The notes beneath the pieces were generated by a model, which was not told where the DNA came from, did not search any database, and saw only the letters and a list, made by a program, of their open reading frames with translations. Below, piece by piece: positions 1 through 6,529 of a DNA stretch of 23,965 bases. Made by a program: the position numbers and the translations under genes. Origin of the DNA: an uncultured Fretibacterium sp. (GTDB lineage Bacteria; Synergistota; Synergistia; Synergistales; Aminobacteriaceae); contig CALAUZ010000032.1 of NCBI GenBank assembly GCA_937892105.1, forward strand, positions 1 to 23,965, read 5' to 3'. The stretch's first letter is position 1, and each line of letters begins with the position of its first letter.

Positions 1-942
1 TTCCACAACCTTGTAGCCGGGTATTGACTTACCGCTAAGGAGTACTTCAAGTGCATGTTCTTCAACAGCCTTATACCAAGCTACAAGCAGCTTGCCACGT
101 TTCAGTACTTCGCTAATTTCTTCTGGTGTAAGAACTGAGGGTGGGACATTTTCAGTCTTGACAACAGCACCGCTTCCGTCAGCTAACGTTGTGGGGTTAA
201 AATCATCGAATGCGCTTATTTGCTGTTGAGCTTGTGCTTTGCACTGACCGTTAGCACGGCAGAACTTACACCAATTACCGACCTTGTACTCACCAAAGCC
301 CATGAATGCCATCTGAGCAATCGGCTTAATACTTTCGCCCCATGCCAGCAATTCATCTGTTGTGCAGCTCCAGCACTCGTAACTGTTAAGGCGTGGCTGG
401 TCAATACACATGCTTATGTTCTTGATAGCATTGCCGAAAAGCGGACGGTAGAGTTTCAGAGCACCCAGTGCATACAACATCATTTGCGGGTTGTTATCCG
501 CACTCACGGGTACACCTTTACCATGCTTGTAGTCAGTGATGACAAGTGTATCGTCGCCGAATATCGTGCAATCACAGCGTCCGTAGCCTTCTGGGATATA
601 GTCTGAGAGATCAACCTTAACCTCGAATGCGATGTATGGTTCATGCTTGAAGGCTATTGTTCTCTCTAACAGGTGGCCAACATAGATTTCTGCTGTGTTG
701 AGCATTTCGTCATTCCACAAAGTTTCCTGCCTCAGACGCTTGATAGTTGCAGTGTATGATGCCTTCTTAATCTTCTTGAAGTGGAGCTTGGCTGTAACTT
801 CACATACACTGTGTGCTACAGTTCCCTCCATCGCATACTCGCTTGTCTTCTCAGGAAGTGTTGCTTCAAGCCTTGGTGCGAGAGTGCAATTTAGCCATCT
901 CTCAGCCGCCGAAGGAGAAAGCAGTGCGTGGCCTTCGCTCAT
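1..942 (-). CDS. DUF2800 family phage protein (Cas4/RecB-like nuclease), partial
   Basis: The frame is open for all 314 codons from ATG at 942 to the window edge, so the C-terminus is missing. It starts MSEGHALLSPSAAERW. It contains VITDYKHGKGVPV followed by a NPQM motif, the hallmark of DUF2800, where the D-x-K resembles the PD-(D/E)XK active site. About 70 residues further on is a Cys cluster (WCKFCRANGQC) that could hold an Fe-S centre as in Cas4/AddB nucleases. In many Bacillota phages DUF2800 lies beside DUF2815, a DNA polymerase A and VapE, so a role in replication or recombination is likely but inferred. The start codon overlaps the stop of the upstream gene (ATGA) and follows a GGGAG ribosome site. 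Family assignment is firm; biochemical activity is not demonstrated by the sequence. Confidence 0.9.
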   Translation of the reverse strand, partial: MSEGHALLSPSAAERWLNCTLAPRLEATLPEKTSEYAMEGTVAHSVCEVTAKLHFKKIKKASYTATIKRLRQETLWNDEMLNTAEIYVGHLLERTIAFKHEPYIAFEVKVDLSDYIPEGYGRCDCTIFGDDTLVITDYKHGKGVPVSADNNPQMMLYALGALKLYRPLFGNAIKNISMCIDQPRLNSYECWSCTTDELLAWGESIKPIAQMAFMGFGEYKVGNWCKFCRANGQCKAQAQQQISAFDDFNPTTLADGSGAVVKTENVPPSVLTPEEISEVLKRGKLLVAWYKAVEEHALEVLLSGKSIPGYKVVE

Positions 943-1361
943 ATCGCAGCTCCCAGCTTTCTCATCTCTGTGGCAAACGCACCGAGCTGTTCGGGTTTCA
1001 AGTCCATAACGGCCTGAACACCGAAGGAGTGAAGCAGGTTCAGCAGGTCGTCAACCTTTCCAGCGTCCATGAGTGTCGCACCAGCAGCCATAATCTGATC
1101 GACTGTGAATTGCGGAGCACTGGCTAAGGGAACGGTAGCGATGGGCGTTGCAGGCTGAACAGGAACAGCAGGAGTCTGGAACTGCGTTGGCGCGGGCTGA
1201 ACTGGTGCAACAGGTGTTGGGGCAGGGACGGACATCGGAGTGCCGGGCTGTGATGCAGGGACAGTCTGCGCCTGAAGAATTTTGCCACTGATCGCGGCGG
1301 CGAGATTGTTGATTGCCTCTGTTAAATCAGGGGCTACGATGGTTATTTTTCCTTCTAACAT
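939..1361 (-). CDS. Pro/Ala-rich phage protein, DUF2800 partner
   Basis: A 140-residue protein. The start is ATG 1361 because AAAGGAGG lies 9 nt upstream; a TTG at 1388 would also be in frame but has no such site. The N-terminus (LEGKITIVAPDLTEAINNLA) is a short helical region. Residues about 35-85 are a Pro/Ala/Val/Thr-rich linker. The last 50 residues form a helical module with DQIMAAGATLMDAGK and LKPEQLGAFATEMRKLG. Proteins with this helical tail commonly precede DUF2800 in Bacillota phages; no enzymatic motif is visible. It overlaps DUF2800 by ATGA, so the two are translationally coupled. Function unknown. Confidence 0.8.
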   Translation of the reverse strand: MLEGKITIVAPDLTEAINNLAAAISGKILQAQTVPASQPGTPMSVPAPTPVAPVQPAPTQFQTPAVPVQPATPIATVPLASAPQFTVDQIMAAGATLMDAGKVDDLLNLLHSFGVQAVMDLKPEQLGAFATEMRKLGAAI

Positions 1362-1384
1362 GGATTTTATCCTCCTTTGTGATT

Positions 1385-1855
1385 TCAAAAATTAGAACGA
1401 AATACGTTCTCTCGATTCGAGCCTTTACTGAAGAAAAGCCATTCAGAAAGAGGCTTGCATCCTTCGTCATACCAATCCTGAAGAGCCTTCTCCGCTACGG
1501 CATAGTCGTTCTTGCTAATTGGACGAGACTGCCGCCAATAGCCGTTAAAAGCTCTAGGGGTTGTCAAGACTTCAAGGATCGTGTTAGCGAATTTGCTGTT
1601 ACTGACACGGTTCAGAATGACCTCACATACACGGCGTTTATCAAGTTCTTTGTCGTCATAGCATTCACCTGCGAGAGTCCGTGCAATGGCGTGAAGCTCG
1701 TTTTTATTCCACTGAACTTGCCTAATTTCAGTAATGTGCTCAGCTTCATTCTGGTAAGGCAAAGCACTTGCCTGACAAGTAAAAGTTGAAAGTGTTACGA
1801 CTGCCAGCATCAAAGTTGCTGTCTGGTTTTTAGCAATAGTTACTACTTCAATCAA
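1385..1855 (-). CDS. SleB-like cell wall hydrolase, secreted
   Basis: A hydrolase of the SleB/Hydrolase_2 type: the ELHAIARTLAGECYDD motif carries the probable catalytic Glu, followed by RRVCEVILNRV and, near the C-terminus, EWLFFSKGSN. These proteins cleave glycan strands of peptidoglycan. A hydrophobic stretch (LMLAVVTLSTFTCQASA) near residues 15-31 looks like a signal peptide with an AxA-type cleavage site. The start is uncertain: TTG 1855 follows a stop codon closely and has no good ribosome site, while ATG 1810 would leave a signal without a positively charged N-region. The protein ends one base before the TTG at 1388, so it is the first gene of the leftward operon. At 156 residues it is near the minimal catalytic domain size. 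Its place beside replication genes rather than a lysis cassette is unusual. Confidence 0.8.
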   Translation of the reverse strand: MIEVVTIAKNQTATLMLAVVTLSTFTCQASALPYQNEAEHITEIRQVQWNKNELHAIARTLAGECYDDKELDKRRVCEVILNRVSNSKFANTILEVLTTPRAFNGYWRQSRPISKNDYAVAEKALQDWYDEGCKPLSEWLFFSKGSNRENVFRSNF

Positions 1856-2215
1856 TAGCTGAAGTTGCTACAAGAATAGGCCAGAGATTGGGCACTCTAA
1901 CAAACGGGAACTACTCATACTACCCCCCGACCATGCTCAAAAGTAAATTGACAAAAAAGGCGATGAACAGGACTTAGAAATAATGACAAGAGAAGCCGGA
2001 AAAGCTCAGTAACCGAGCCGAGAAGGTTACCCCAAAGGGAAAGTTGAGGAGAGCGTAGAAAGTAAGACGAAGCGCGAAGACCCAAACAAAAGCAGACAGA
2101 GACTAAATGCGGCTCTGCGATGAGACGAGCGGAGACATTGAGAGCATGAAAGCGAAAACACCTACGGAGGAGCGTAATAGTAAGAGGACTGCGAGAGCCT
2201 CGCGCTCAATGTCAA
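1856..2215. other. Purine-rich 360-nt gap, candidate structured RNA
   Basis: No convincing gene. On the plus strand roughly the part from 1950 to 2200 is very rich in A and G. GACATTGAG (2134-2142) is perfectly complementary to CTCAATGTC (2205-2213), and inside that helix GCGAG/CTCGC (2191-2203) forms a hairpin. GTAACC/GGTTAC near 2010-2032 is another small stem. The outer helix ends two bases before hammerhead A. TTGACA occurs at 1948-1953, but there is no good -10 box at normal spacing, so a promoter for the rightward operon is only suspected. A structured leader or small RNA processed by the ribozyme is an inference. Confidence 0.35.
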
Positions 2216-2271
2216 GGTCGAAACCGGCGCAACTTTGCCGGTCTTGGGGTGAAGCCCTGACTGACGAGACC
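2216..2271 (+). ncRNA. Type II hammerhead ribozyme A
   Basis: Open stem II GGTC (2216-2219) pairs with GACC (2268-2271). GAAA 2220-2223 is the core. Stem III is CCGGC 2224-2228 with GCCGG 2237-2241. Cleavage is predicted after C2243 in GUC. Stem I, TTGGGG 2244-2249 with CCCTGA 2255-2260, has a 5-nt loop. The second core strand CTGACGA is 2261-2267. Every core position fits the hammerhead consensus CUGANGA/GAAA/UH. It lies 58 nt (from cleavage site) upstream of the BRO start at 2301. Confidence 0.93.
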
Positions 2272-2300
2272 AATCGTTCAGAAGATAAAGGAGGATATGT

Positions 2301-3050
2301 ATGAGAAATAGTATTCAGCCCTTTGATTACAAAGGTGATGTTATTCGCGCTGTCATGATAGACGAAGAGGCATGGTTAGTGGCAAAGGACGTTTGCGATG
2401 TACTAGGACACACAAACTCACGAATGGCAGTGCAGGAGCTTGATGAGGATGAAAAGGGCGTAAGTAATATTTACACCCCTGGCGGAATGCAGTCTATGAC
2501 CGTGATTAACGAGGCGGGGTTGTATAAGCTGACGTTCAAGAGTAGGAAGCCCGCCGCAAAAGAGTTCACACGCTGGGTAACTCATAAGGTATTGCCTACT
2601 CTGCGCAAGACTGGGAGCTATAGCGTCAAACGCCAACTGTCGGAAGATTTGAAGGCTATTCAAGTTGTCTTAGAGCCTGCAGGAATTAGTGGTAATCAGC
2701 TATCTTTAGCACTGGACAGAGCCTATAAATTCTACACGGGGCACAGCGCGCTTAGTACAGCAGGTGTAGAGCTAGAAGCCCCAACGAAGAACCAAATCTT
2801 AACCCCAACCGAGATAGGTGCACAGTTCGGTTTATCAGCCCGACGCGTCAATGAAATCCTAGCAGGGGCGGGATTTCAGCATAGGATAGCCGATAAGTGG
2901 GAGCCGTTAAGGGATGGTGTGAATTACGCAATAATGCAGGACACTGGCAAGGCACACTCTGACGGAACACCGATTAGGCAGCTCAAGTGGAACAGTTCAA
3001 TACTCGGTGTCTTCAAGGGTATGCTTGCGCAAGAAGAAGATATGCAGTAA
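2301..3050 (+). CDS. BRO/antirepressor-like protein, N3-C1 type
   Basis: A 249-residue protein with a classic BRO-N domain: residues about 5-110 run from IQPFDYKGDVIRAVMI through WLVAKDVCDVLGH, the NEAGLYKLTF motif and VLPTLRKTGSY. The C-terminal module (about 125-245), called C1 here, has LTPTEIGAQFGLSARRVNEI, a helix-turn-helix-like segment, and ends with QDTGKAHSDGTPIRQLKW. BRO-N domains bind DNA, and phage members act as antirepressors or regulators. The N-terminal domain differs from those of the other BRO genes here, so it is labelled N3. AAAGGAGG 8 nt upstream fixes ATG 2301. It follows hammerhead A directly and leads into a second C1 BRO gene 12 nt downstream. Confidence 0.88.
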   Translation: MRNSIQPFDYKGDVIRAVMIDEEAWLVAKDVCDVLGHTNSRMAVQELDEDEKGVSNIYTPGGMQSMTVINEAGLYKLTFKSRKPAAKEFTRWVTHKVLPTLRKTGSYSVKRQLSEDLKAIQVVLEPAGISGNQLSLALDRAYKFYTGHSALSTAGVELEAPTKNQILTPTEIGAQFGLSARRVNEILAGAGFQHRIADKWEPLRDGVNYAIMQDTGKAHSDGTPIRQLKWNSSILGVFKGMLAQEEDMQ

Positions 3051-3062
3051 AGGAGAGTAAAG

Positions 3063-3854
3063 ATGACTAGTATTCAGCTTTATAGCAATGAAGATTTCTC
3101 AGTGCGAACAACGCGGGACGAGAACGATACAGTATGGTTTGTAGCGAAGGATATAGCCCAAGCCCTAGAGTATGAATTAGACGGGGGGACGGGGAAATAT
3201 TTTTCTCATGTACCGGAGCAATGGAAACAGGGAAAACGGATTTCCGTCAGGTCTGAGAATGGAGTAGTACAAGAGCGCGAGATGCTATGCCTTACAGAAC
3301 AGGGTGTGTACTTCTTTTTGGGGCGTTCAGACAAGCCCAAAGCCTTACCGTACCAGATGTGGATAGCCGGTGATGTAGTACCAAGTATCCGAGAGACTGG
3401 CAGTTATTCCCTTAATGAATACCACCCATCAATATCCAAAACTGAACTTGAGGGTATAGCTTACTTCTACGAATACGCGGGGCTAAGAGGAAATCAAGCA
3501 ACCCTTGCGCTAGATAAGTACATAAAATCCTGTATAGGTCGTAGTGCCCTAGAGACCGCAGGTATACAGCTCAATGCTCCAACCCAAAACCAAATTCTGA
3601 CCCCTACTGAAATTGGCAGGATATTCGGAATGTCAGCAATACGGGTGAATGAGATATTGGCTGGAGCAGGTTTGCAGCATAAGGTTTCAGGCAGGTGGGA
3701 GGCGATAGAGGATGGTTTGACTTACGCTGTTATGCAGGACACGGGTAAAGCCCATTCGGACGGTACACCAATTAGGCAACTGAAGTGGGATAGCTCAATA
3801 CTCGGTATGTTTGAGAACCTGCTTGTACAAGATGATTGCGGATTGGGTTTTTGA
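3063..3854 (+). CDS. BRO/antirepressor-like protein, N1-C1 type
   Basis: A 263-residue protein. The N1 domain (residues 1-120) begins MTSIQLYSNEDFSVRTTRDE, has VWFVAKDIAQALEYE, CLTEQGVYFFLGRSDKPKAL and MWIAGDVVPSIRETGSYS. The C1 module (about 128-255) has GNQATLALDKYIK, LTPTEIGRIFGMSAIRVNEI and QDTGKAHSDGTPIRQLKW, closely matching the previous gene's C-terminus. Probable DNA-binding regulator or antirepressor. GGAGAG precedes the start. The downstream 23-aa peptide and hammerhead B seem to close this transcript unit. Paralogy to the other BRO genes is evident; the target is unknown. Confidence 0.87.
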   Translation: MTSIQLYSNEDFSVRTTRDENDTVWFVAKDIAQALEYELDGGTGKYFSHVPEQWKQGKRISVRSENGVVQEREMLCLTEQGVYFFLGRSDKPKALPYQMWIAGDVVPSIRETGSYSLNEYHPSISKTELEGIAYFYEYAGLRGNQATLALDKYIKSCIGRSALETAGIQLNAPTQNQILTPTEIGRIFGMSAIRVNEILAGAGLQHKVSGRWEAIEDGLTYAVMQDTGKAHSDGTPIRQLKWDSSILGMFENLLVQDDCGLGF

Positions 3855-3870
3855 AAGGTGGTGAATTGGA

Positions 3871-3942
3871 ATGGACTGGATGCTAACAGCAAAGATATTC
3901 GCGCTGGTTGTACTGACTGTCTACTATTTCTCACTCAACTAA
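3871..3942 (+). CDS. 23-aa hydrophobic peptide, copy 1
   Basis: ATG 3871 follows GAAAGGTGGTGA. The product begins MDWMLTAKIFALVVLTVYYF and is a single hydrophobic helix. A second copy at 4966 has the same length, start MDW(M/I)LT(A/V)KIFALV and VYYF ending, with many synonymous differences, which argues that it is translated. The stop lies 7 nt before hammerhead B. A one-helix membrane peptide is likely; a toxin-like or regulatory role is possible but unproven. Confidence 0.72.
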   Translation: MDWMLTAKIFALVVLTVYYFSLN

Positions 3943-3949
3943 TGGACAA

Positions 3950-4014
3950 GGCCGAAACCGCTGACTTCTCTTACAACAAAGCGGTCTGGACGTAATGCGT
4001 TCACTGACGAGGCC
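3950..4014 (+). ncRNA. Type II hammerhead ribozyme B
   Basis: Stem II is GGCC 3950-3953 with GGCC 4011-4014, a compensatory change relative to copy A. GAAA is 3954-3957. Stem III is CCGC 3958-3961 with GCGG 3981-3984. GUC ends at 3986, the predicted cleavage point. Stem I, TGGACG 3987-3992 with CGTTCA 3998-4003, has loop TAATG. Core CTGACGA is 4004-4010. All pairs are Watson-Crick or G-U. Confidence 0.94.
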
Positions 4015-4016
4015 AT

Positions 4017-4078
4017 TCGTCAGCTGGTGTTTTACTAAGTTTAACTCTCTCAACTGTTCCCGATATAGCAGTGGAGCT
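4017..4078 (+). promoter_or_regulatory. Leader after hammerhead B with anti-core sequence
   Basis: TCGTCAG 4017-4023 is the exact complement of the ribozyme core CTGACGA (4004-4010), giving a 7-bp alternative hairpin with a 6-nt loop. Further on, ACTG 4053-4056 can pair with CAGT 4069-4072. The following TGGAGCTACTTTTCTC resembles the leader segments after hammerheads D and E, suggesting common ancestry. Confidence 0.55.
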
Positions 4079-4103
4079 ACTTTTCTCTTATAGGAGGTTA
4101 CTC

Positions 4104-4238
4104 ATGTTTCAACAATTATTAGCGCAAATAAGGCAGTCTCAACGGAGACAAAAAATGTCCTTCAAGCTACGTAATTTGCTCCTGAAGGATACGGTTGAGG
4201 GGTTGGCTAAGTCCGCCAAAAAGGTGGTATTGGAATGA
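4104..4238 (+). CDS. Small basic protein, 44 aa
   Basis: ATG 4104 lies 7 nt after AGGAGG. The product, MFQQLLAQIRQSQRRQKMS and onwards, is basic and probably helical, ending AKSAKKVVLE. The stop overlaps the next start (ATGA), which supports real translation. No family is recognised. It is the first gene after hammerhead B. Confidence 0.6.
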   Translation: MFQQLLAQIRQSQRRQKMSFKLRNLLLKDTVEGLAKSAKKVVLE

Positions 4239-4471
4239 CTTTAGCTGCAGAACTTTTAGCTGGTGTGTTCAGTTCGGATTTTTGGGACGGAGTAGGTACT
4301 GAGAAATTCTGCATGGGGTGTACCGCATTTGGAGCGAATAACCCTGAACGAGATTGCGATGCAGAAGGAGATTTTCTTAGTAGTGCATGCCACAGATGCT
4401 CGCGGGCAGAAGATATAGAAGCAATCATCAAGGAATGCGCTACTCAACTGTGCAAACTCATTGATGCATAA
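4235..4471 (+). CDS. Cys-containing small protein, 78 aa
   Basis: It starts at ATG 4235, overlapping the previous stop. Two CxxC pairs (CMGC around residue 26, CHRC around residue 52) with additional Cys at 41, 69 and 73 suggest a metal-binding fold. An acidic N-terminal half is followed by a helical C-terminus (EDIEAIIKECATQLCKLID). Not recognised as a known family. It is followed at 19 nt by the 151-aa gene, which has its own AAAGGAG site. Confidence 0.6.
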   Translation: MTLAAELLAGVFSSDFWDGVGTEKFCMGCTAFGANNPERDCDAEGDFLSSACHRCSRAEDIEAIIKECATQLCKLIDA

Positions 4472-4489
4472 AGAAAGGAGACCAATACA

Positions 4490-4945
4490 ATGCTAACCCC
4501 AGAGGAACGTTTTACTATTTGGGAAGATTTTCACGACAGAGCGCATAAGCTGTTCATTGATGTTGAAGACGCTATATACAGCGAGTTTGCGCCTTACAAG
4601 CATGACAAAAACGGAGAGCTAGTGAAGCCTGACAAGGATACTCCAGAAGCAAAGAAGCTATTTGACATGCTAGCCGACTTGGATGCTTTTCTGCAAAAGC
4701 GTGAAGAGAGCGCAGGGATTGAATACTCTGCTTGGCTTGATGAGCAGAGAAACTTGCAGAATGCGTATGAAGCGTGGTCGTTAGGACTTTGCCCGCAAGT
4801 GATGCGCACAGTGCCAAAGTATCTATGGTTCATGCCTAGTTCATGGTACAAGATAGCCCAGCTCAAGCAATTTAAGGGCATCAGCAGGGAAGACACTATG
4901 CAGGCAATAGCGTCGTGGGAAGCACAACGAACTCTAGCGTCGTAA
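4490..4945 (+). CDS. Hypothetical helical protein, 151 aa
   Basis: Start ATG 4490 after AAGAAAGGAG. The protein is acidic and mostly helical: EERFTIWEDFHDRAHKLF at the N-terminus, an EAKKLFDMLADLDAFLQKRE segment in the middle, and a C-terminal QAIASWEAQRTLAS. It is paralogous to the interrupted gene at 7612-7902: both share the E-R-(F/Y)-x-x-W beginning, the KKL(F/Y)(D/E) segment and the W-x-AQ-x(n)-LAS end. No catalytic motif is seen. A 23-aa peptide gene follows at 20 nt. Confidence 0.65.
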   Translation: MLTPEERFTIWEDFHDRAHKLFIDVEDAIYSEFAPYKHDKNGELVKPDKDTPEAKKLFDMLADLDAFLQKREESAGIEYSAWLDEQRNLQNAYEAWSLGLCPQVMRTVPKYLWFMPSSWYKIAQLKQFKGISREDTMQAIASWEAQRTLAS

Positions 4946-4965
4946 ATGAAAGGTGGTGAAAGTCA

Positions 4966-5037
4966 ATGGACTGGATACTGACAGTAAAGATATTCGCGCT
5001 CGTAGGATTAACCGTTTATTACTTTAAGTTAGGTTAA
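4966..5037 (+). CDS. 23-aa hydrophobic peptide, copy 2
   Basis: ATG 4966 follows GAAAGGTGGTGA, the same ribosome site as copy 1 at 3871. It encodes MDWILTVKIFALVGLTVYYF plus three residues, one membrane-spanning helix. The stop is 8 nt before hammerhead C, the same arrangement as copy 1 with hammerhead B. The pairing of peptide and ribozyme is conserved although the DNA has diverged. Confidence 0.72.
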   Translation: MDWILTVKIFALVGLTVYYFKLG

Positions 5038-5045
5038 AGCTCAAA

Positions 5046-5110
5046 GGTCGAAACCGCTTCTTCTCTTACAACAAAGCGGTCTACGGGTTGCGCCCGTACT
5101 GATGATGACC
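5046..5110 (+). ncRNA. Type II hammerhead ribozyme C, extra U in core
   Basis: Stem II is GGTC 5046-5049 with GACC 5107-5110. GAAA is 5050-5053. Stem III is CCGC 5054-5057 with GCGG 5076-5079. GUC ends at 5081. Stem I, TACGGG 5082-5087 with CCCGTA 5093-5098, has loop TTGCG. Core CTGATGA 5099-5105 is followed by one unpaired T (5106) before stem II. An extra residue at this junction is known in at least one natural viroid hammerhead (CChMVd), so activity is plausible. Confidence 0.92.
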
Positions 5111-5114
5111 CGTA

Positions 5115-5181
5115 TCATCAGAGCTTCGTAAGTCATATTTAATAGATTTTCCCTGCACAGAAACACAGCCTAGCAGGGGAA
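5115..5181 (+). promoter_or_regulatory. Leader after hammerhead C: anti-core and 9-bp hairpin
   Basis: TCATCAG 5115-5121 is the exact complement of core CTGATGA (5099-5105); the T/A change relative to copies B and D keeps the pairing. Further down, 5148-5156 pairs with 5173-5181 (TTTCCCTGC with GCAGGGGAA) to form a 9-bp stem with a 16-nt loop just before the AAAGGAGG site of the next gene. Confidence 0.55.
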
Positions 5182-5204
5182 TGTTTATCCAAAAGGAGGC
5201 ACGC

Positions 5205-5513
5205 ATGGATACCAATTTACAGTTAATTGCATCAAGAGAGTTCAACGGATACGTGCTCGACTGCTACGTAGACCCAGACCAGCGGGACAAAGGCGACTTC
5301 TGTGCAACTACGGAACAGATTGGTAGGTTACTCGACTATGAATACACAGCAGAGGCCATAAGGAAAATTTATCAGCGCAACAAGGAACGACTAGACCTTT
5401 TTTCAACTAGAGTCAATTTGCCTCGTGTTGATGGAATGCGCACAATTATTCATGAGGTAATCATGTACAACTTTAACCTTTTACTTTTAGTGTATTGGGC
5501 AAGCATATTCTAG
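5205..5513 (+). CDS. Truncated BRO-N (N2 type) antirepressor-like protein
   Basis: ATG 5205 is chosen because AAAAGGAGG ends 4 nt upstream; ATG 5181 lies within the leader hairpin. Residues 1-90 match the N2 BRO domain (SREFNGYVLDCYVDP, CATTEQIGRLLDYEY, NKERLDLFSTRVNL, MYNF). After YNF the usual KGLLEICRYSNQ continuation is replaced by a short hydrophobic tail LLLLVYWASIF and a TAG stop. No C-terminal module is present. It is either a stand-alone DNA-binding domain or a decayed BRO gene. Hammerhead D begins 12 nt after the stop. Confidence 0.7.
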   Translation: MDTNLQLIASREFNGYVLDCYVDPDQRDKGDFCATTEQIGRLLDYEYTAEAIRKIYQRNKERLDLFSTRVNLPRVDGMRTIIHEVIMYNFNLLLLVYWASIF

Positions 5514-5525
5514 CAGGGTAACACA

Positions 5526-5582
5526 GGTCGAAACGTAAGGATAATTCCTGCGTCCAAGCGTAATGAGCTTGCTGACGAGACC
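5526..5582 (+). ncRNA. Type II hammerhead ribozyme D
   Basis: Stem II is GGTC 5526-5529 with GACC 5579-5582. GAAA is 5530-5533. Stem III opens CG 5534-5535 with CG 5551-5552 and continues through a G-U pair, an A-U pair, a bulge and GGA/TCC. GUC ends at 5554. Stem I, CAAGC 5555-5559 with GCTTG 5567-5571, carries an inner TAATG as in copy B. Core CTGACGA is 5572-5578. Confidence 0.9.
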
Positions 5583-5587
5583 CCTAA

Positions 5588-5646
5588 TCGTCAGATTATT
5601 TTTCCCCAATCCATTCAAATCTCCCCTGTATATCTCAGCAGGGGAG
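5588..5646 (+). promoter_or_regulatory. Leader after hammerhead D: anti-core hairpin and 8-bp stem
   Basis: TCGTCAG 5588-5594 is the exact complement of core CTGACGA (5572-5578) and is followed directly by ATTATTTTT, so this alternative hairpin would resemble a weak intrinsic terminator. CTCCCCTG 5621-5628 pairs perfectly with CAGGGGAG 5639-5646 (10-nt loop) just upstream of the ligase ribosome site. Confidence 0.5.
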
Positions 5647-5668
5647 CTTCTATCTCAAAGGAGGGATA

Positions 5669-6517
5669 TTGTTGTTTGAGCAAGGTGAAATACATAGCAA
5701 TGTTCAACTTGCTAACACTTACAGTCCGGCCAAGAAATATAAGGTAGCGTCATGGTACGCAACGCCTAAGTTTGACGGCGTAAGAGCAGTGTTCGTCCCC
5801 CAGCAAGGATTTTTCACCAGGAACGATAAAGCTATCAATGGCTTTGATTACATGGCCGAAGCACTAGAGCGCGAGTGTACAAGTCGCGGGCTGTCATTCG
5901 TTGATGGTGAACTCATAGTAGCTGGAAAAGGATTTCAAGACAGTCAAAGTGCTGTTATGTCAGCAGAACATCCGGCTAAGTCCAATGTAGAATTTCATGT
6001 ATTTGCGGCTGGCGGTGATTTTTCTGATACAGCAGACATGCTCAAGGCTATACCAGACTGTCAGAAGGCACATATCTTCAAAGTACACTCAATGCTAATC
6101 CTTAATACTCCAAAGGCAGTAGATGATGCTTGTCGCTCTTTTTGTGCACAGGGGTATGAAGGTGTAGTGCTTCGTCATCCAGACATTCCTTATCACGCAG
6201 GCAGAAGCAATCACTTGCTGAAGTACAAGCTATTCAAGGAAACAGACTTGCGCATAGTTGGCATGATTGACGGTGAAGGAAGGCTAGTTGGCACGCTAGG
6301 CAGTCTAGTGGTTGAAGGTGAAATTAATGGGCTGAAGGTAAGGTCATGCGTTGGTACAGGACTAACAGATGCGGACAGAGAGAAGCTGTATCAGGACACA
6401 AATATTGTCGGTAAGCTGTTGACAGTGAAGTATCAGGTATTGACGGAGAAGCCGGACAAAGAAGGCATCTACAGTCTAAGGTTTCCTAGCTTCATAGGCA
6501 TAAAGCAAGACAGATAA
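5669..6517 (+). CDS. ATP-dependent DNA ligase
   Basis: A 282-residue minimal ligase, the size of phage enzymes with only nucleotidyltransferase and OB domains. Motif I is KFDGVR with the adenylated Lys at residue 34; motif III is VDGELIV, motif IV EGVVLR and motif V LLKYK. The C-terminal 90 residues fit an OB fold. It seals nicks using ATP, likely in phage DNA replication or repair. The start is TTG: AAAGGAGG (5657-5664) favours TTG 5669 or the adjacent TTG 5672; no ATG is available. It is the first gene after hammerhead D, with a leader hairpin just before the ribosome site. Confidence 0.92.
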   Translation: MLFEQGEIHSNVQLANTYSPAKKYKVASWYATPKFDGVRAVFVPQQGFFTRNDKAINGFDYMAEALERECTSRGLSFVDGELIVAGKGFQDSQSAVMSAEHPAKSNVEFHVFAAGGDFSDTADMLKAIPDCQKAHIFKVHSMLILNTPKAVDDACRSFCAQGYEGVVLRHPDIPYHAGRSNHLLKYKLFKETDLRIVGMIDGEGRLVGTLGSLVVEGEINGLKVRSCVGTGLTDADREKLYQDTNIVGKLLTVKYQVLTEKPDKEGIYSLRFPSFIGIKQDR

Positions 6518-6529
6518 GGAGAAGGACAG

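Noticed and set aside
1948..1980. Promoter with TTGACA at 1948
   Set aside because: No acceptable -10 hexamer at 16-18 bp; only noted as a suspicion.
2107..2304. 65-codon open frame through hammerhead A, ending over the BRO start
   Set aside because: No ribosome site, low-complexity Ser/Arg/Lys composition, and it crosses a structured ribozyme. It overlaps the BRO start by ATGA only by chance.
5572..5603. Intrinsic terminator in the leader of the ligase gene
   Set aside because: The stem is formed by the ribozyme core itself, is only 7 bp, and the U-tract is interrupted; kept as an alternative under the anti-core finding instead of a terminator call.
5514..5744. Open frame of 77 codons after the TAG of the truncated BRO gene, through hammerhead D
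   Set aside because: The translation is unlike any BRO C-terminus and it crosses the ribozyme and the ligase ribosome site, so it is treated as chance.
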